Shown: positions 33,095 through 41,921 of the stretch, piece after piece
How the letters are laid out: the number at the start of each line of letters is the position of its first letter
How positions within the stretch are numbered: position 1 is the first letter of the stretch
NCBI GenBank assembly: GCA_963849695.1
Contig: CAWKIT010000029.1
Coordinates: 1 to 64,000, forward strand
Length of the DNA: 64,000 bases
DNA from: DASSUW01 sp963849695
Lineage (GTDB): Bacteria > Actinomycetota > Thermoleophilia > Solirubrobacterales > Solirubrobacteraceae
Reading direction: 5' to 3'
Notes under the pieces: generated by a model
What the model was told of the DNA's origin: nothing
The model's database searches: none
What the model saw: only the letters and a program-made list of their open reading frames with translations
Program-made: the position numbers and the translations under genes

Positions 33095-34150
33095 ATGCCC
33101 GCCGAGGACCAAGCGCTCCCCACGCTCGACCTCCGCGCGCTGGCGCGCCGGGCGGCAGTCCCCGTCGCTGCTGCCGCCGCGGTGGTCGCTGCGCTGCTGG
33201 TCCTCGGCGGGCCGTTGCACACGTTCACGGACGCGGTGCAACGCGCGCTCGCCGCCGACCCGGTGTGGGTCGGGGCGGCGGCCTCGTTCGAGCTGCTCTC
33301 GTTCGCGGGCTACATCGCGTTGCTGTGGCTGGTCGGGAGCCGCGTCTCGAAGCGGATCGGCCTGCGCGAGAGCGCGGAGATCACGCTCGGCGGCGCCGCC
33401 GCGACCCGGCTGCTCCCCACCGCGGGCGCCGGCGGCGCCGCGATGACGCTGTGGGCGCTGCGCCGCTCGGGCATGGCCACCCGCCACGCCGCGGGCACGC
33501 TGCTGACCTTCCTCGTGATCGTCTATGCCGTCTTCCTCGGCTCGCTCGCCCTGTCCGGCATCGTGCTGACGCTGACCGGGGTCGGCCCGCTCGCGCTGAC
33601 CGCGCTGCCGGCCGGCCTTGCCGTCCTCGGGATCGCGCTGTCGCTGGCCGCGGCGGCGTGGATGCCCGCCGACGGGACCGGCCGCCTGCGCACCGCGGGC
33701 GCCGTGCTGGGCGGCGCGGTGCGCGACGCGATCGAGCACGTCCGCTCGGCCGACCCGCGCCTGCTCGGCGCGTTCGCCTGGTGGGCGTTCGACATGGCCG
33801 TGCTGTACGGGATGCTGAACGCGTTCGGCGCGGCGCCGCCGTTCGCCGTGGTCGTGCTCGCCTACTTCCTCGGCCAGGTCGCCAACACGGTCCCGGTCCC
33901 GGGCGCCGCCAGCGGCGGGCTGGTCGGCGTGCTGCTGGCGTTCGGCGTCGCGGCCGACCTGGCGATCGTGTCGGTGCTCGCGTACCGCGCGCTGGCGATC
34001 TGGGTCCCGGCCCCGGTCGGGCTCCTCGCGCTCGGCCGGCTGCGCCGCACGCTGGCGCGCTGGTCGCGCGAGGACGAGCCGGCGGTCGAGGTCGAGGCGG
34101 TCCGGCCGCGCCCGGCGTGGCGACCTCTCGAAGTCGCCGTGGCGGCATGA
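33095..34150 (+). CDS. Lysylphosphatidylglycerol synthase transmembrane-region (UPF0104) family protein
   Basis: A 351-residue protein with about eight transmembrane helices. ITLGGAAATRLLPTAGAGGAAMTLWALRR, and FLGQVANTVPVPGAASGGLVGVLL near the end, are typical of the MprF flippase-like membrane domain without a synthase part. Such proteins probably flip lipids or participate in envelope biogenesis. The stop overlaps the DedA ATG (ATGA), so they are co-translated. Confidence 0.85.
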   Translation: MPAEDQALPTLDLRALARRAAVPVAAAAAVVAALLVLGGPLHTFTDAVQRALAADPVWVGAAASFELLSFAGYIALLWLVGSRVSKRIGLRESAEITLGGAAATRLLPTAGAGGAAMTLWALRRSGMATRHAAGTLLTFLVIVYAVFLGSLALSGIVLTLTGVGPLALTALPAGLAVLGIALSLAAAAWMPADGTGRLRTAGAVLGGAVRDAIEHVRSADPRLLGAFAWWAFDMAVLYGMLNAFGAAPPFAVVVLAYFLGQVANTVPVPGAASGGLVGVLLAFGVAADLAIVSVLAYRALAIWVPAPVGLLALGRLRRTLARWSREDEPAVEVEAVRPRPAWRPLEVAVAA

Positions 34151-34851
34151 CGCGCCGGCCGCCGGCGGTGCTGCTCGCGATCGCGGTCGCGGCGGCGGCG
34201 GGCTTCGCGCTCACGACCGCCGGCGTCGTCCAGCTGCCGGACCTCGAGGCCGCGCTGACCGACCTGTCCGACACGCTCGGGACGTGGACCTACGCGCTCG
34301 TCGGCGCGCTGGCGTTCCTGGAGACCGGCGCGTTCGTCGGCCTCGTCGCGCCGGGCGAGACCGCGGTCGTGCTCGGCGGGGTCGTGGCCGCGCAGGGCGA
34401 AGTGAATCTTGTGGCGATGCTGCTCCTGGTGTGGCTCGCGGCGGCGGCGGGGGACCTTGCCAGCTTCCTGCTCGGCCGCCGGCTCGGGCGGCGCTTCCTG
34501 GTCGCACGCGGGCCGCGGTTCGGCGTGACGCCGCCGCGGCTGGCGCGCGTCGAGGACTTCTTCGACCGGCACGGTCCGAAGGCGATCCTGGTCGGGCGGT
34601 TCGTCGGCATCGTCCGCGCCGTGGCGCCGTTCCTGGCCGGGTCGTCGGGCATGCGGCTGCGCGCGTTCCTGCCGTGGAGCATCCTCGGCACCGCCGCGTG
34701 GGCGACGACGTTCACTCTGGTCGGCTACGTCTTCCACCGCTCGTTCAGCGCGGCAGCCGACTACGTGACGCACGGCGCGTTCGCGCTCGCGGTGGTCGGC
34801 GGGGTGGCGCTCGCCCTGCGCGCGCACCGCATGCAACGATCCATGGCGTGA
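34147..34851 (+). CDS. DedA family membrane protein
   Basis: A 234-residue protein. FLETGAFVGLVAPGETAVVLGG is the re-entrant loop with conserved acidic residues. LLLVWLAAAAGDLASFLLGRRLG, FFDRHGPKAILVGRFVGIVRAVAPFLAG and LPWSILGTAAWA are the DedA motifs, including the key Arg in GRFVGIVR. The family recycles undecaprenyl-phosphate or flips phospholipids using the proton gradient. Coupling to the MprF-like gene suggests a lipid-handling pair. Confidence 0.92.
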   Translation: MTRRPPAVLLAIAVAAAAGFALTTAGVVQLPDLEAALTDLSDTLGTWTYALVGALAFLETGAFVGLVAPGETAVVLGGVVAAQGEVNLVAMLLLVWLAAAAGDLASFLLGRRLGRRFLVARGPRFGVTPPRLARVEDFFDRHGPKAILVGRFVGIVRAVAPFLAGSSGMRLRAFLPWSILGTAAWATTFTLVGYVFHRSFSAAADYVTHGAFALAVVGGVALALRAHRMQRSMA

Positions 34852-34918
34852 CTAAGTGGCCCCCGCCACAAGTCCCGTCGCGTTTGGCGGCCGCCTCGCC
34901 GCCCGTGGCGGCGTCCTC

Positions 34919-34952
34919 GAACATTCACGTGCCAGGGGCACGCATCATGTTC
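34919..34952. promoter_or_regulatory. Nested inverted repeat upstream of DUF2252 gene
   Basis: Outer arms GAACAT and ATGTTC (34919-34924 and 34947-34952) enclose inner arms GTGCC and GGCAC (34929-34933 and 34937-34941). It lies 50 bp before the DUF2252 ATG and could be a composite operator or a leader hairpin. No regulator family is implied. Confidence 0.35.
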
Positions 34953-35001
34953 TGCGTCCTTGCCACGCACGACGATGCGGGCGCCAAACCCGACGCGACT
35001 T

Positions 35002-36345
35002 ATGGCGGAGACCACTAAGCCCGCCGAGCTCGCCCGCGACACCGACGAGCGCGGCGAGGAGATCGTCGAGGTGCTCGCCGACGCGTTCGGTGACCTGATC
35101 GAGGCCGACGAGCGGGCGTTCCGGCGCAAGTTCCGCAAGATGGCGGCGTCTCCGTTCGCGTTCTACCGCGGCAGCGCGCCGCTGTTCTACTCCGACGTGG
35201 CGCGGCTGGAGGACCCGTGGGCCGATTCGCGGACGAGCCGCGTCTGGATCCAGGGCGATCTGCACGCCGAGAACTTCGGCACCTACATGGACTCGGCCGG
35301 GATCCTCGTGTTCGACGTCAACGACTTCGACGAGGCCTACCTCGGGCACTTCACCTGGGACCTGCGGCGGATGGCGGCCAGCCTGGCTCTGCTGGGCTTC
35401 GCCAAGGCGCTGTCGGACGAGGCGATCGAGCGGATGATCGCGTGTTATGCGCGGTCGTACGTGGATCAGGTGCGGGCGTTCGCCAGCGGCGATCGCGACA
35501 GCGAGTTCCGGCTCACCCTGGAGAACACCGAGGGCGTGCTGCACGACGTGCTCCTGCAGGCGCGGCTCGAGACCCGCGTGGCGCTGCTGGAGGCGACCAC
35601 GACGGTGGAGGGGGCGGAGCGGCACTTCTCCTCCGGGCCGGGCGTGCGGCGGCTCGAGGACGGCGAGCGGGCCTCGGTCGAGGAGGCGTTCGCGGCGTAT
35701 CTGGACACGATCCCCGAGGTCAAGCGCCAGCACAGCGTGTCGTATGCGGTCAAGGATGTGGTCGGGCGGGCCGGATTCGGGATCGGCTCGGCCGGGCTGC
35801 CGGCGTACAGCCTGCTGGTCGAGGGCCGCACGCAGGCGCTGGAGAATGACGTCGTGCTCTCGATCAAGCAGGGCAACGTCGCGGCCGCCTCCCGGGTGGT
35901 GGACGACGCCTCGATCCGCGACTACTTCGAGCACCAGGGCCACCGGACGGCGGTGTCCCAGCGCGCGCTGCAGGCGCATGCCGACCCGTGGCTGGGATGG
36001 TGCTCGCTGGGCGGGGTGGGCCAGGTGGTCGCGGAGGTCTCGCCCTACGAGGCCGACATCGACTGGGACCACGTGACCGATCTGAGCGAGGCGTTCCCGC
36101 TGCTCGAGTACCTCGGGGAGGCGACCGCGAAGGTGCACTGCGTGTCGGATGCGGGGAGCGAGCAGGCACTGGTCGACTTCCAGACCGAGGAGGCGATCAT
36201 GACGGTGCTCGACGGCCGCAAGGACGAGTTCGCGGACGACCTCGTGAAGTTCGGTCGCGCGTACGGGAACCTGGCCCTCGACGACCACCGGCGGTTCGTC
36301 GATGCGTTCCGCAACGGGCGCATCCCGGGGGTGCCGGCCGACTGA
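35002..36345 (+). CDS. DUF2252 domain protein
   Basis: A 447-residue protein. SPFAFYRGSAPLFYSDV and RVWIQGDLHAENFGTYMDS lead into VFDVNDFDEAYLGHFTWDLRR, the kinase-like GDxHxxNF and DxNDFD motifs that define DUF2252. These resemble the catalytic and metal-binding loops of aminoglycoside-phosphotransferase-fold enzymes. GQVVAEVSPYEADIDW and YLGEATAKVHC follow. The physiological substrate is unknown. I chose the third in-frame ATG (MAETTK) because the family homology begins soon after. Confidence 0.88.
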   Translation: MAETTKPAELARDTDERGEEIVEVLADAFGDLIEADERAFRRKFRKMAASPFAFYRGSAPLFYSDVARLEDPWADSRTSRVWIQGDLHAENFGTYMDSAGILVFDVNDFDEAYLGHFTWDLRRMAASLALLGFAKALSDEAIERMIACYARSYVDQVRAFASGDRDSEFRLTLENTEGVLHDVLLQARLETRVALLEATTTVEGAERHFSSGPGVRRLEDGERASVEEAFAAYLDTIPEVKRQHSVSYAVKDVVGRAGFGIGSAGLPAYSLLVEGRTQALENDVVLSIKQGNVAAASRVVDDASIRDYFEHQGHRTAVSQRALQAHADPWLGWCSLGGVGQVVAEVSPYEADIDWDHVTDLSEAFPLLEYLGEATAKVHCVSDAGSEQALVDFQTEEAIMTVLDGRKDEFADDLVKFGRAYGNLALDDHRRFVDAFRNGRIPGVPAD

Positions 36346-36623
36346 TGCGGGCGGTGGCGTCGCTGCTGCTGGCGGCGGCGGGAGCGGCCGCGCTGCTCGT
36401 GGTGATCGAGGGCGCGGGCGGAGACTTCGGCGACTGGCCGCAGTGGCGGGCGATCGCGGTCCCGGTTGCGGCCGTTGTCGTGCCGGCGGCGCTGGCCGGC
36501 TTGGCGGCGCGGCGGGGCGGCGTGGTCGAGGCGCTGCTGTGGGCGGTCGCCACCGCGGGGCTGGTGGTGGCGCTGGTGCTCGGCGTCGGCTTCCTGGTGC
36601 TCGGGCTCGGGCCAGGGAACTAG
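36345..36623 (+). CDS. Small three-helix membrane protein
   Basis: A 92-residue protein coupled to DUF2252 by TGATG. Hydrophobic helices at about 4-22, 38-56 and 64-88 are separated by a short polar loop GAGGDFGDWPQWRAI. No recognised family. Tight coupling hints at a functional tie to the DUF2252 protein. Confidence 0.6.
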   Translation: MRAVASLLLAAAGAAALLVVIEGAGGDFGDWPQWRAIAVPVAAVVVPAALAGLAARRGGVVEALLWAVATAGLVVALVLGVGFLVLGLGPGN

Positions 36624-36624
36624 T

Positions 36625-36637
36625 CACCAGGGCAGGA
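36625..36637. repeat. Solo half-copy of the DUF559-element palindrome
   Basis: The 13-mer ACCAGGGCAGGAC here is identical to 5715-5727, the right arm of the first 39-bp palindrome. The left arm is missing. It directly follows the stop of the small membrane gene. It may be a decayed copy or a chance match in GC-rich DNA. Confidence 0.35.
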
Positions 36638-36742
36638 CGGCTTAAAAAACGCGGCCGAACCGGCTGGGGCAGAGCTCCGAGCGGCCCCCGCGAGTGGTGT
36701 CGGCGGTGATTTGCGCGCGATCGTGGGCTCGATTTGCCGGAT

Positions 36743-36764
36743 CCGTTGTAGAAATCCACAACGG
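36743..36764. terminator. Hairpin between convergent genes
   Basis: CCGTTGT and ACAACGG pair perfectly around an 8-base loop. It lies in the 228-bp gap between the plus-strand membrane gene and the minus-strand ferritin-like gene. There is no T-tract, so an intrinsic terminator is only suggested by position. I see nothing else in this gap. Confidence 0.4.
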
Positions 36765-36851
36765 GACCGGTCGCGGCCGCCATGGACCGGCCGCACCGTC
36801 GGCGTCGCCGCTCCCCACCCAGCCGCAGTTCGCCGGACCCGCCGTCGCCTA

Positions 36852-37289
36852 CTAGTCGGACCGCTGCGCTCGGATGAGGGTGTCGACCTGCTCCTGCTTG
36901 CGCATGATGATGTGCTCGAGGCGGTGCTCGAGCGCCTCGGAGTCGCCCGTGTGGCCGGTCGCGGGGATGGTGTCCTGTAGCGCCTCGATCGCCTCGGTCT
37001 CGAGCTCGATGAGACGGGTGACGATGCCGTGGCCGTCGGGCGGCAGGTCGAAGCCGGTGACCTTGTCGATCGGCTTGCCGCCGAGGGTGATGACCTTCTC
37101 CACGAGCCGGCGGGCGTCGGCCAGGTCGGCCTCGGCGAAGCGCCACAGCAGATCGGCGAGGCCGAGGTACTGGAAGCCGGTGATCGAACCGGCGGCCATC
37201 GTGTAGGCGGCGGCCGACCGGAGCTGGAGGGGGAGCGCCTTGGAGAGGCGCTCGAGGGCGAGGTCTACGTCGAGCGGGTCCTTGTCCAT
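36852..37289 (-). CDS. Ferritin-like four-helix protein
   Basis: A 145-residue protein. Four long helices: LERLSKALPLQLRSAAAYTMA, FQYLGLADLLWRFAEADLADARRLVEKV, GIVTRLIELETEAIEALQDTI and LEHRLEHIIMRKQEQVDTLI. E/H residues are placed as in ferritin-like di-iron proteins (EADLADARR, ELETEAIE, EHRLEH). It is close to bacterioferritin/DUF892-type stress proteins in length and layout. The canonical ExxH pairs are incomplete, so iron oxidation is unproven. It stands alone, divergent from nothing and convergent with the small membrane gene. Confidence 0.72.
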   Translation of the reverse strand: MDKDPLDVDLALERLSKALPLQLRSAAAYTMAAGSITGFQYLGLADLLWRFAEADLADARRLVEKVITLGGKPIDKVTGFDLPPDGHGIVTRLIELETEAIEALQDTIPATGHTGDSEALEHRLEHIIMRKQEQVDTLIRAQRSD

Positions 37290-37418
37290 GGTCGGCGGTG
37301 ATACCCGAGCGCGTCGCGACTAACGCCCACGTGGCCGGAGTACGGCGCATAACCCGGCAGGCGCGGGCCGGGCCCGCCGGAATGCGTCGTAATTCCGGCC
37401 GCGCGTACTAAGGCCCCG

Positions 37419-37452
37419 GGGCGAGGCGCCGCTCCCCAGCGACGCCTCGCCC
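37419..37452 (-). terminator. Strong GC hairpin downstream of M23 peptidase gene
   Basis: GGGCGAGGCG (37419-37428) and CGCCTCGCCC (37443-37452) form a perfect 10-bp stem with a 14-base loop, starting 15 bp past the TAG of the minus-strand peptidase gene. Position and stability fit a terminator or 3'-end stabiliser. No T-run follows, as is common in high-GC actinobacteria. Confidence 0.55.
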
Positions 37453-37466
37453 GACTGGGACGACGA

Positions 37467-39427
37467 CTACGGTGCGGTGACCCCGCCGGTCTCGGCGGCG
37501 GGCGCGGCCTCGGCCGGCGCCTCGGGCGCCGGAGCTTCCGCCTCAGGCGCGGGCACGGGTTCGGGCGCAGGCGCCGGCTCGGGAGCGGGGGCCTCGGCGG
37601 CCGGTGCCGGTGCCGGCCGGGCGGGTGCCGGCTCGGGTGCGGGCGCGGGTGCCTCGGCCACCGGTGCCGGTTCCGGCGCGGGTGCCGGCTCGGGCGCGGG
37701 GGCCTCGGCGACCGGTGCGGGCGCGGGTGCCGGCTCGGGCGCGGGCGCCGGAGCCTCGGCAACCGGCGCGGGGCGGCTCGGGCGCGGGCGCCGGGGCGTC
37801 GGCGACGGGCGCGGGCGCCTCGGCGACCGGGGCGGGGGCCTCGGCCACCGGGGCGGGCGCTTCGGCGACCGGCGCGGGCGCCTCGGCAACCGGGGCGGGG
37901 GCCTCGGCCACGGGCGCGGGTGCCTCGGCGACTGGCGCGGCTTCGGCGACGGGCGCGGGTGCCTCGGCGACTGGCGCGGCTTCGGCGACCGGCGCAGGTG
38001 CCTCGGCGACTGGCGCCGCCGCGGTCGGCGCAGGCGCCACATTCGTGGGCGCGGGCGCGGCGGCCGTCGGCGCGGGAGCCTCGGCCCCGCCACTTCCGTT
38101 GCCGAACACCGCGGCCTGCTCCTCCGGAGTCGCGCCGCCGATGCCGCCTTCGCCGACCGGCAGTGCGGTCGTGGCGGTGGCCTGCCGGCCGGACACCGTG
38201 CGGCTGCCGCGCAGGTAGGGCGACGGATCGGTGGCGGTGTCGTTCTGCCGCACCTCGAAGTGCACGTGCGGGCCGGTGCAGCTGCCGGTGCAGCCGACCT
38301 CGCCGACCTTCTGGCCGGCCCTCACGTACTCGTTGACCGCCACGCTGCGCTCCGACAGGTGGGCGTAGCAGGTGGTCATCCCGCCGGCGTGGCGGACGCA
38401 GACCATCAGGCCGTAGCCGCTCTGGCTGCCGGAGACGCTGACCGTGCCGCACTCGGCCGCGCGGACCGTCGACCCGCTCGGCGCCGCGATGTCGGTCCCG
38501 GCGTGGGCGTGATCGCCGCGATCCTCGCCGAAGTCGCCGGTGACCGTCCCGTTCACGGGCGCGACCATCCGGCCGTCGGCCGAGCAGCCGTCGCCGCCGG
38601 TCGACACCGGGGTCGACTCGACCGGCTTGGCGGGCGCCGGGGCCGGATCAGACGCGGGAGCCGGATCGGACTCAGGCGCCGGATCTGACGCAGGCGCCGG
38701 GCTCCGAGGCGGGTGCCGGATCGGAGTCGGGAGCCGGAGCGGCTCCGACGTCCGGCGCGGCGTCGCCGCTGACCTCATCGCCCACGTCGACGTCGGCGGT
38801 CTCCGCGCCGGCGACCGGCTCCCCGGCGGCGGCCGCCGCCGGCTCGCCGCCGAACACGACGTTCACCTTCTCGCCGGCGGGTGCGATCGAAGCGGACGCG
38901 CTCGGAGCGGGCGCGCTGGGCGCCGACTCTCCCGACTGGTCGTAGAACAGCACCTTCGAGCCGAACAGCTTCGCCCACGTGTTCGCGTCGACGATCCCGG
39001 TGGCCGCCAGCCCCTGCAGGCGCTGGAAGCTCTTCACGGCGCCCTCGGTCTGCGGACCGAAGATCCCGTCCGCCGGGATCTGCAGCTGGTACTGGACCGC
39101 CGCGACGGCCTCGCCGGTGTCGCCGTACGACAGCAGCCACGTCTGCGAGCCGCTGACCGCGGCCTTGTCCGCGATCTCCGCCTTGGTCACCCCCGGCCGC
39201 GCCGACGACGCCGAGGCGCCGGTGACCTGGCTGAGCGTCGGCGCCGCGAGGATGGCCGCGCCGGCGGCCAGCGTCGCCCCGTTTCGGCGCGGGGCGTTGC
39301 GCCGCGCCTGAGCCTGGCGGATCCGGCGTCGGTGCGAGCGGTCCAGCGACCGCTCCCACAGCACAGCCGAGCCGAGATCTCGCTCGGATCGCGGATACGG
39401 ATCCAACTCGGATGGACGTGCGTCCAC
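37467..39427 (-). pseudogene. Peptidoglycan-binding, M23 metallopeptidase with Pro/Ala repeat tail (two homopolymer frameshifts)
   Basis: About 653 residues when joined. A GTG with GGAAGGGAG upstream starts a basic N-terminus and a hydrophobic export segment (GATLAAGAAILAAPTLS). A PG_binding_1 repeat follows (YGDTGEAVAAVQYQLQIPAD ... VDANTWAKLFG), then a linker, then LytM/M23: MVAPVNGTVTGDFGEDRGDH, HAGTDIAAP, GYGLMVCVRHA, CTGPHVHFEV, with the H-x3-D and HxH zinc ligands. A long VAEAPAP repeat tail ends the protein. Frame breaks lie at GGG 38699-38701 and GGGG 37770-37773, so errors are likely. It is a cell-wall endopeptidase for growth or resuscitation, controlled by the upstream c-di-AMP riboswitch. 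Confidence 0.85.
37500..38090 (-). repeat. Pro/Ala/Glu heptad repeat region in peptidase tail
   Basis: The coding DNA is a degenerate tandem array of about 21-bp units encoding VAEAPAP (with variants AAPVAEA and PEPAPAP). In protein it would be an extended, wall-spanning Pro-rich stalk. The array explains compositional skew and open frames in every register. One frameshift falls inside it. Confidence 0.8.
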
Positions 39428-39448
39428 GCTTGGTACTCCCTTCCTTCT

Positions 39449-39580
39449 CTCGGTGCCTCCGAGGTGAGCTGACGGGCTCGCGCGGAGAGATCGCGCTACG
39501 CCGTCCCCCGACGGCGATTCGCCCCTGCGACCACTTGCGGCCGCTTTGGGTCCCCCGGCCCGCGCCTCCAGGGAGGCGCG
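39449..39580 (-). ncRNA. c-di-AMP riboswitch (ydaO/yuaA leader)
   Basis: Read on the minus strand, the leader contains CCGGGGGACCCA, then CAGGGGCGAATCG, then GAGCCCGTCAGCTCACCTCG and GGAGGCACCGAG, in the order and spacing of the ydaO/RF00379 consensus. A perfect hairpin (CGCGCCTCC / GGAGGCGCG, 39561-39580) sits at its 5' edge. It ends about 20 bases before the GTG of the M23 peptidase. In actinobacteria this element usually switches off wall hydrolase genes when c-di-AMP is high. Confidence 0.9.
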
Positions 39581-39644
39581 AGTTCGGCCTGACGGCACAT
39601 AAGAATGCACGATCCGCCCCAGAGTTGCGCTGCGACCGGACGGA

Positions 39645-40196
39645 TCAGTTCAGCGACGGATCGAGCGGCATCGTCGACAGCAGCGCGTAGCGGCGTCCCT
39701 TGCGCCGCAGCACCGCCGCCCACAGGCCCTCGGCGTCCTCGGTGAAGATCTCCTCGCGGCGCGGCGGCTCGACGATCCAGGCCTCCTCCTCGAGCTCGCC
39801 CTCGAGCTGGCCCGGCCCCCAGCCCGCATGGCCCGCGAACACCCGTGCGCGGCGGATCGCGCCGTCGAGCGCGTCGGGGTCGTCGGCGTCGGTCCCGACG
39901 AAGCCGAGGTCGTCCTCGACCAGCGCGCCCGCCACCTCCGGACGGGCGAACTCGGCCAGCACGATCACCGCGGTCTCGGCGACCGGCCCGCCGACATAGA
40001 CCGGGTCCTCCTCGTCCGCCAGCCAGGCGAGATCCGGTACCGCCTCCGACACGCTCGACGCGGCCGGCCGGTTGAGGACGAGCCCCATCGCACCCTCGTC
40101 GGTGTGCTCGGCGATCAGCACGACCGTGCGCACGAAGTTGGGGTCCAACAGCGTCGGCGACGCCAGCAGCAGCTTGCCTCGCAGCGATTCGGCCAT
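39645..40196 (-). CDS. YqgE/AlgH family protein
   Basis: A 183-residue protein from MAESLRGK. LLLASPTLLDPNFVRTVVLIAEH, GAMGLVLNRPA, VYVGGPVAE, RARVFAGHAGWGPGQLEGELEEEAWIV and the closing WAAVLRR are UPF0301 motifs in order. The family is widespread but its biochemical role remains unclear; AlgH was named for alginate regulation in Pseudomonas. An ATG four codons earlier (40208) is also possible. It diverges from the broken MFS gene. Confidence 0.93.
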   Translation of the reverse strand: MAESLRGKLLLASPTLLDPNFVRTVVLIAEHTDEGAMGLVLNRPAASSVSEAVPDLAWLADEEDPVYVGGPVAETAVIVLAEFARPEVAGALVEDDLGFVGTDADDPDALDGAIRRARVFAGHAGWGPGQLEGELEEEAWIVEPPRREEIFTEDAEGLWAAVLRRKGRRYALLSTMPLDPSLN

Positions 40197-40263
40197 CCTG
40201 CCGATCATTGTGTCAACCGATGGGGGTGCTAGACCGCCCTCATCCGCGAGGAGTAGGGTTGGC

Positions 40264-41919
40264 GTGAGTGCGCGCGGCGCAGTGCACGACGGGCTGTCGA
40301 CTCTCCGCACCGCGCTCGCGACGCGGGAGCTGCGGCACCTCAGGCGCTTGGGCGGCCACGTCGCTCGGCAACTGGGCCTTCTACATCCTCTCTCGATCTA
40401 CGCGTTCGAGAGCCGGTGGCGCGGCCGGGGTCGGGCTCGCGGCGGTGGCGCGGATGCTGCCCGCGGGATTGCGGCGCCGTTCACGAGCCTCCTGGCCGAT
40501 CGCGGCTCGCGGCGCGACCTGCTCTGCGGGCGACGCTCGTGCGCGCGCTGGCGCTGGCGCTCGCCGCCGCGCGGTGGCCGGGAGGCGCCGTTCGCAATCG
40601 TGGTGGTCGTCGCGGCCGTGCAGACTGTGGCGGAGAGCGCGGTCAAGCCTGCGCAGTCGCGCTGCTGCCGGACCTCGCCGCACGCCGGAGCAGCTCGGTG
40701 CCGCGAACGCCGTATTGAACGGAGTCGAGAACGTCGGCTTCCTGATCGGGCGCTCGCGGCGGGCTCGTGGCCGCCGGCCGGGATCGCGCCCGGCCTCGCG
40801 GCGACCGCGGTCGCTTGCTGTTCGCCGCTTCGCGCTGCGCCGCTGCCGCGCGATGCCCCGCGCACCGCGAGGCGCAGGCGGGTGCCGGCTGGCGACTGAG
40901 GTGCTGGCGGCCTCGTTGGTGCTGCGGGAGCGGCGCCTTCGGCTCGTGGTCGGCGCACTGGCGGTGGCGACCTGGTCGAGGGCGCGGCTGACGTCCTGAT
41001 CGTCGTCTTCGCGTTCGACGTGCTCGACATCGGCGAGGCCGGCTCGGCCGATGAACGCGCCTGGGGGGTCGGCGGGCTGGTCGGCGGCGCGGCCGCGGTG
41101 GCGCTCGTCGAGGTGGCCGGCGGCGTCCGCGCTCGGCGGCGGCTGCCTGCTCTAGGCCTCGCGCTCGCCGGCATCGCGGGCTGGGCGCGGTCGTCCCCGT
41201 GCTCGCGCTGCTCGTCGTCGTCGGGCTCGGCTACGCGCTGATCGAGGTGGCCGGGGTGACGCTCACGCAGCGCCTCGCCGGCGACGACGTGATCGGGCGC
41301 GTGTTCGGCGTGCTGGAGAGCACCTACGTGGTCACGACGGCGATCGGATCGGCGCTGGCGCCGGTCGCGATCGCGCTGCTGGGAGTCGAGGGCGCGCTGC
41401 TCGCGACCGCCGCCACGATGGCCGCCGTCGCCTGCTCGCGGGCCGGCCGCTGGCGCGCTCGGAGGCGTCGGTGCCCGTGCCGGAGCGCGAGTTCGCGCTG
41501 CTGCGCGAGCTGAGCATCTTCGCGCCGCTGCCGCTTGCGACCGTGGAGACGCTCGCGACGCGGCTGAGTCCGGTCCCGGTGGCGGCAGGTGACGTCGTGG
41601 TGCACGAAGGAGAGCTGGGCGACCGCTGCTACGTCGTGTCCCGGGCGAGATCGAGCTGAGCACGCGCAAGGGCTGGCGCACCGAGCTCGGCGCGGGCGGC
41701 TTCTTCGGCGAGATCGCGCTGTTGCGCGACTCTCCGCGTACCGCCACGGCGCGTGCCGCCGGACCGGGCCTGCTGCTGGCGCTCGAGCGCGACGACTTCC
41801 TGGCAGCGGTCACGGGCCATGCGAGCACGCACGACGCGGCCCAGGCGCTCGTGACCGACCGGCTGCGCCCGCACGGCGCCGAGCCGACGACCGTGGGGGC
41901 GAAGCTTCGCGAGGAATAG
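40264..41919 (+). pseudogene. MFS transporter fused to C-terminal cyclic-nucleotide-binding domain, heavily frameshifted
   Basis: Fragments in all three plus frames assemble in order. Start: LSTLRTALATRELRH. MFS helices: WAATSLGNWAFYIL, VGLAAVARMLPAGL, APFTSLLADRGSRRDLL, IVVVVAAVQTVAESAVKPAQS, PEQLGAANAVLNGVENVGFL, IAPGLAATAVA, LRLVVGALAVAT, DVLIVVFAFDVLDIGE, IEVAGVTLTQRLAGDDVIG. Then a cNMP domain: LRELSIFAPLPLATVETLAT, AGDVVVHEGELGDRCYVVS and GGFFGEIALLRDSPRTATAR, the phosphate-binding cassette. At least ten frame changes occur in 1.65 kb, while both neighbours are clean. GAGGAG precedes the GTG. If intact it would be a transporter gated or regulated by cAMP or a similar ligand. Confidence 0.78.
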
Positions 41920-41921
41920 TC

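Noticed and set aside
37500..38090. CRISPR-like regular array
   Set aside because: Units are about 21 bp, degenerate, without distinct spacers, and encode a VAEAPAP protein repeat in frame with an M23 peptidase.
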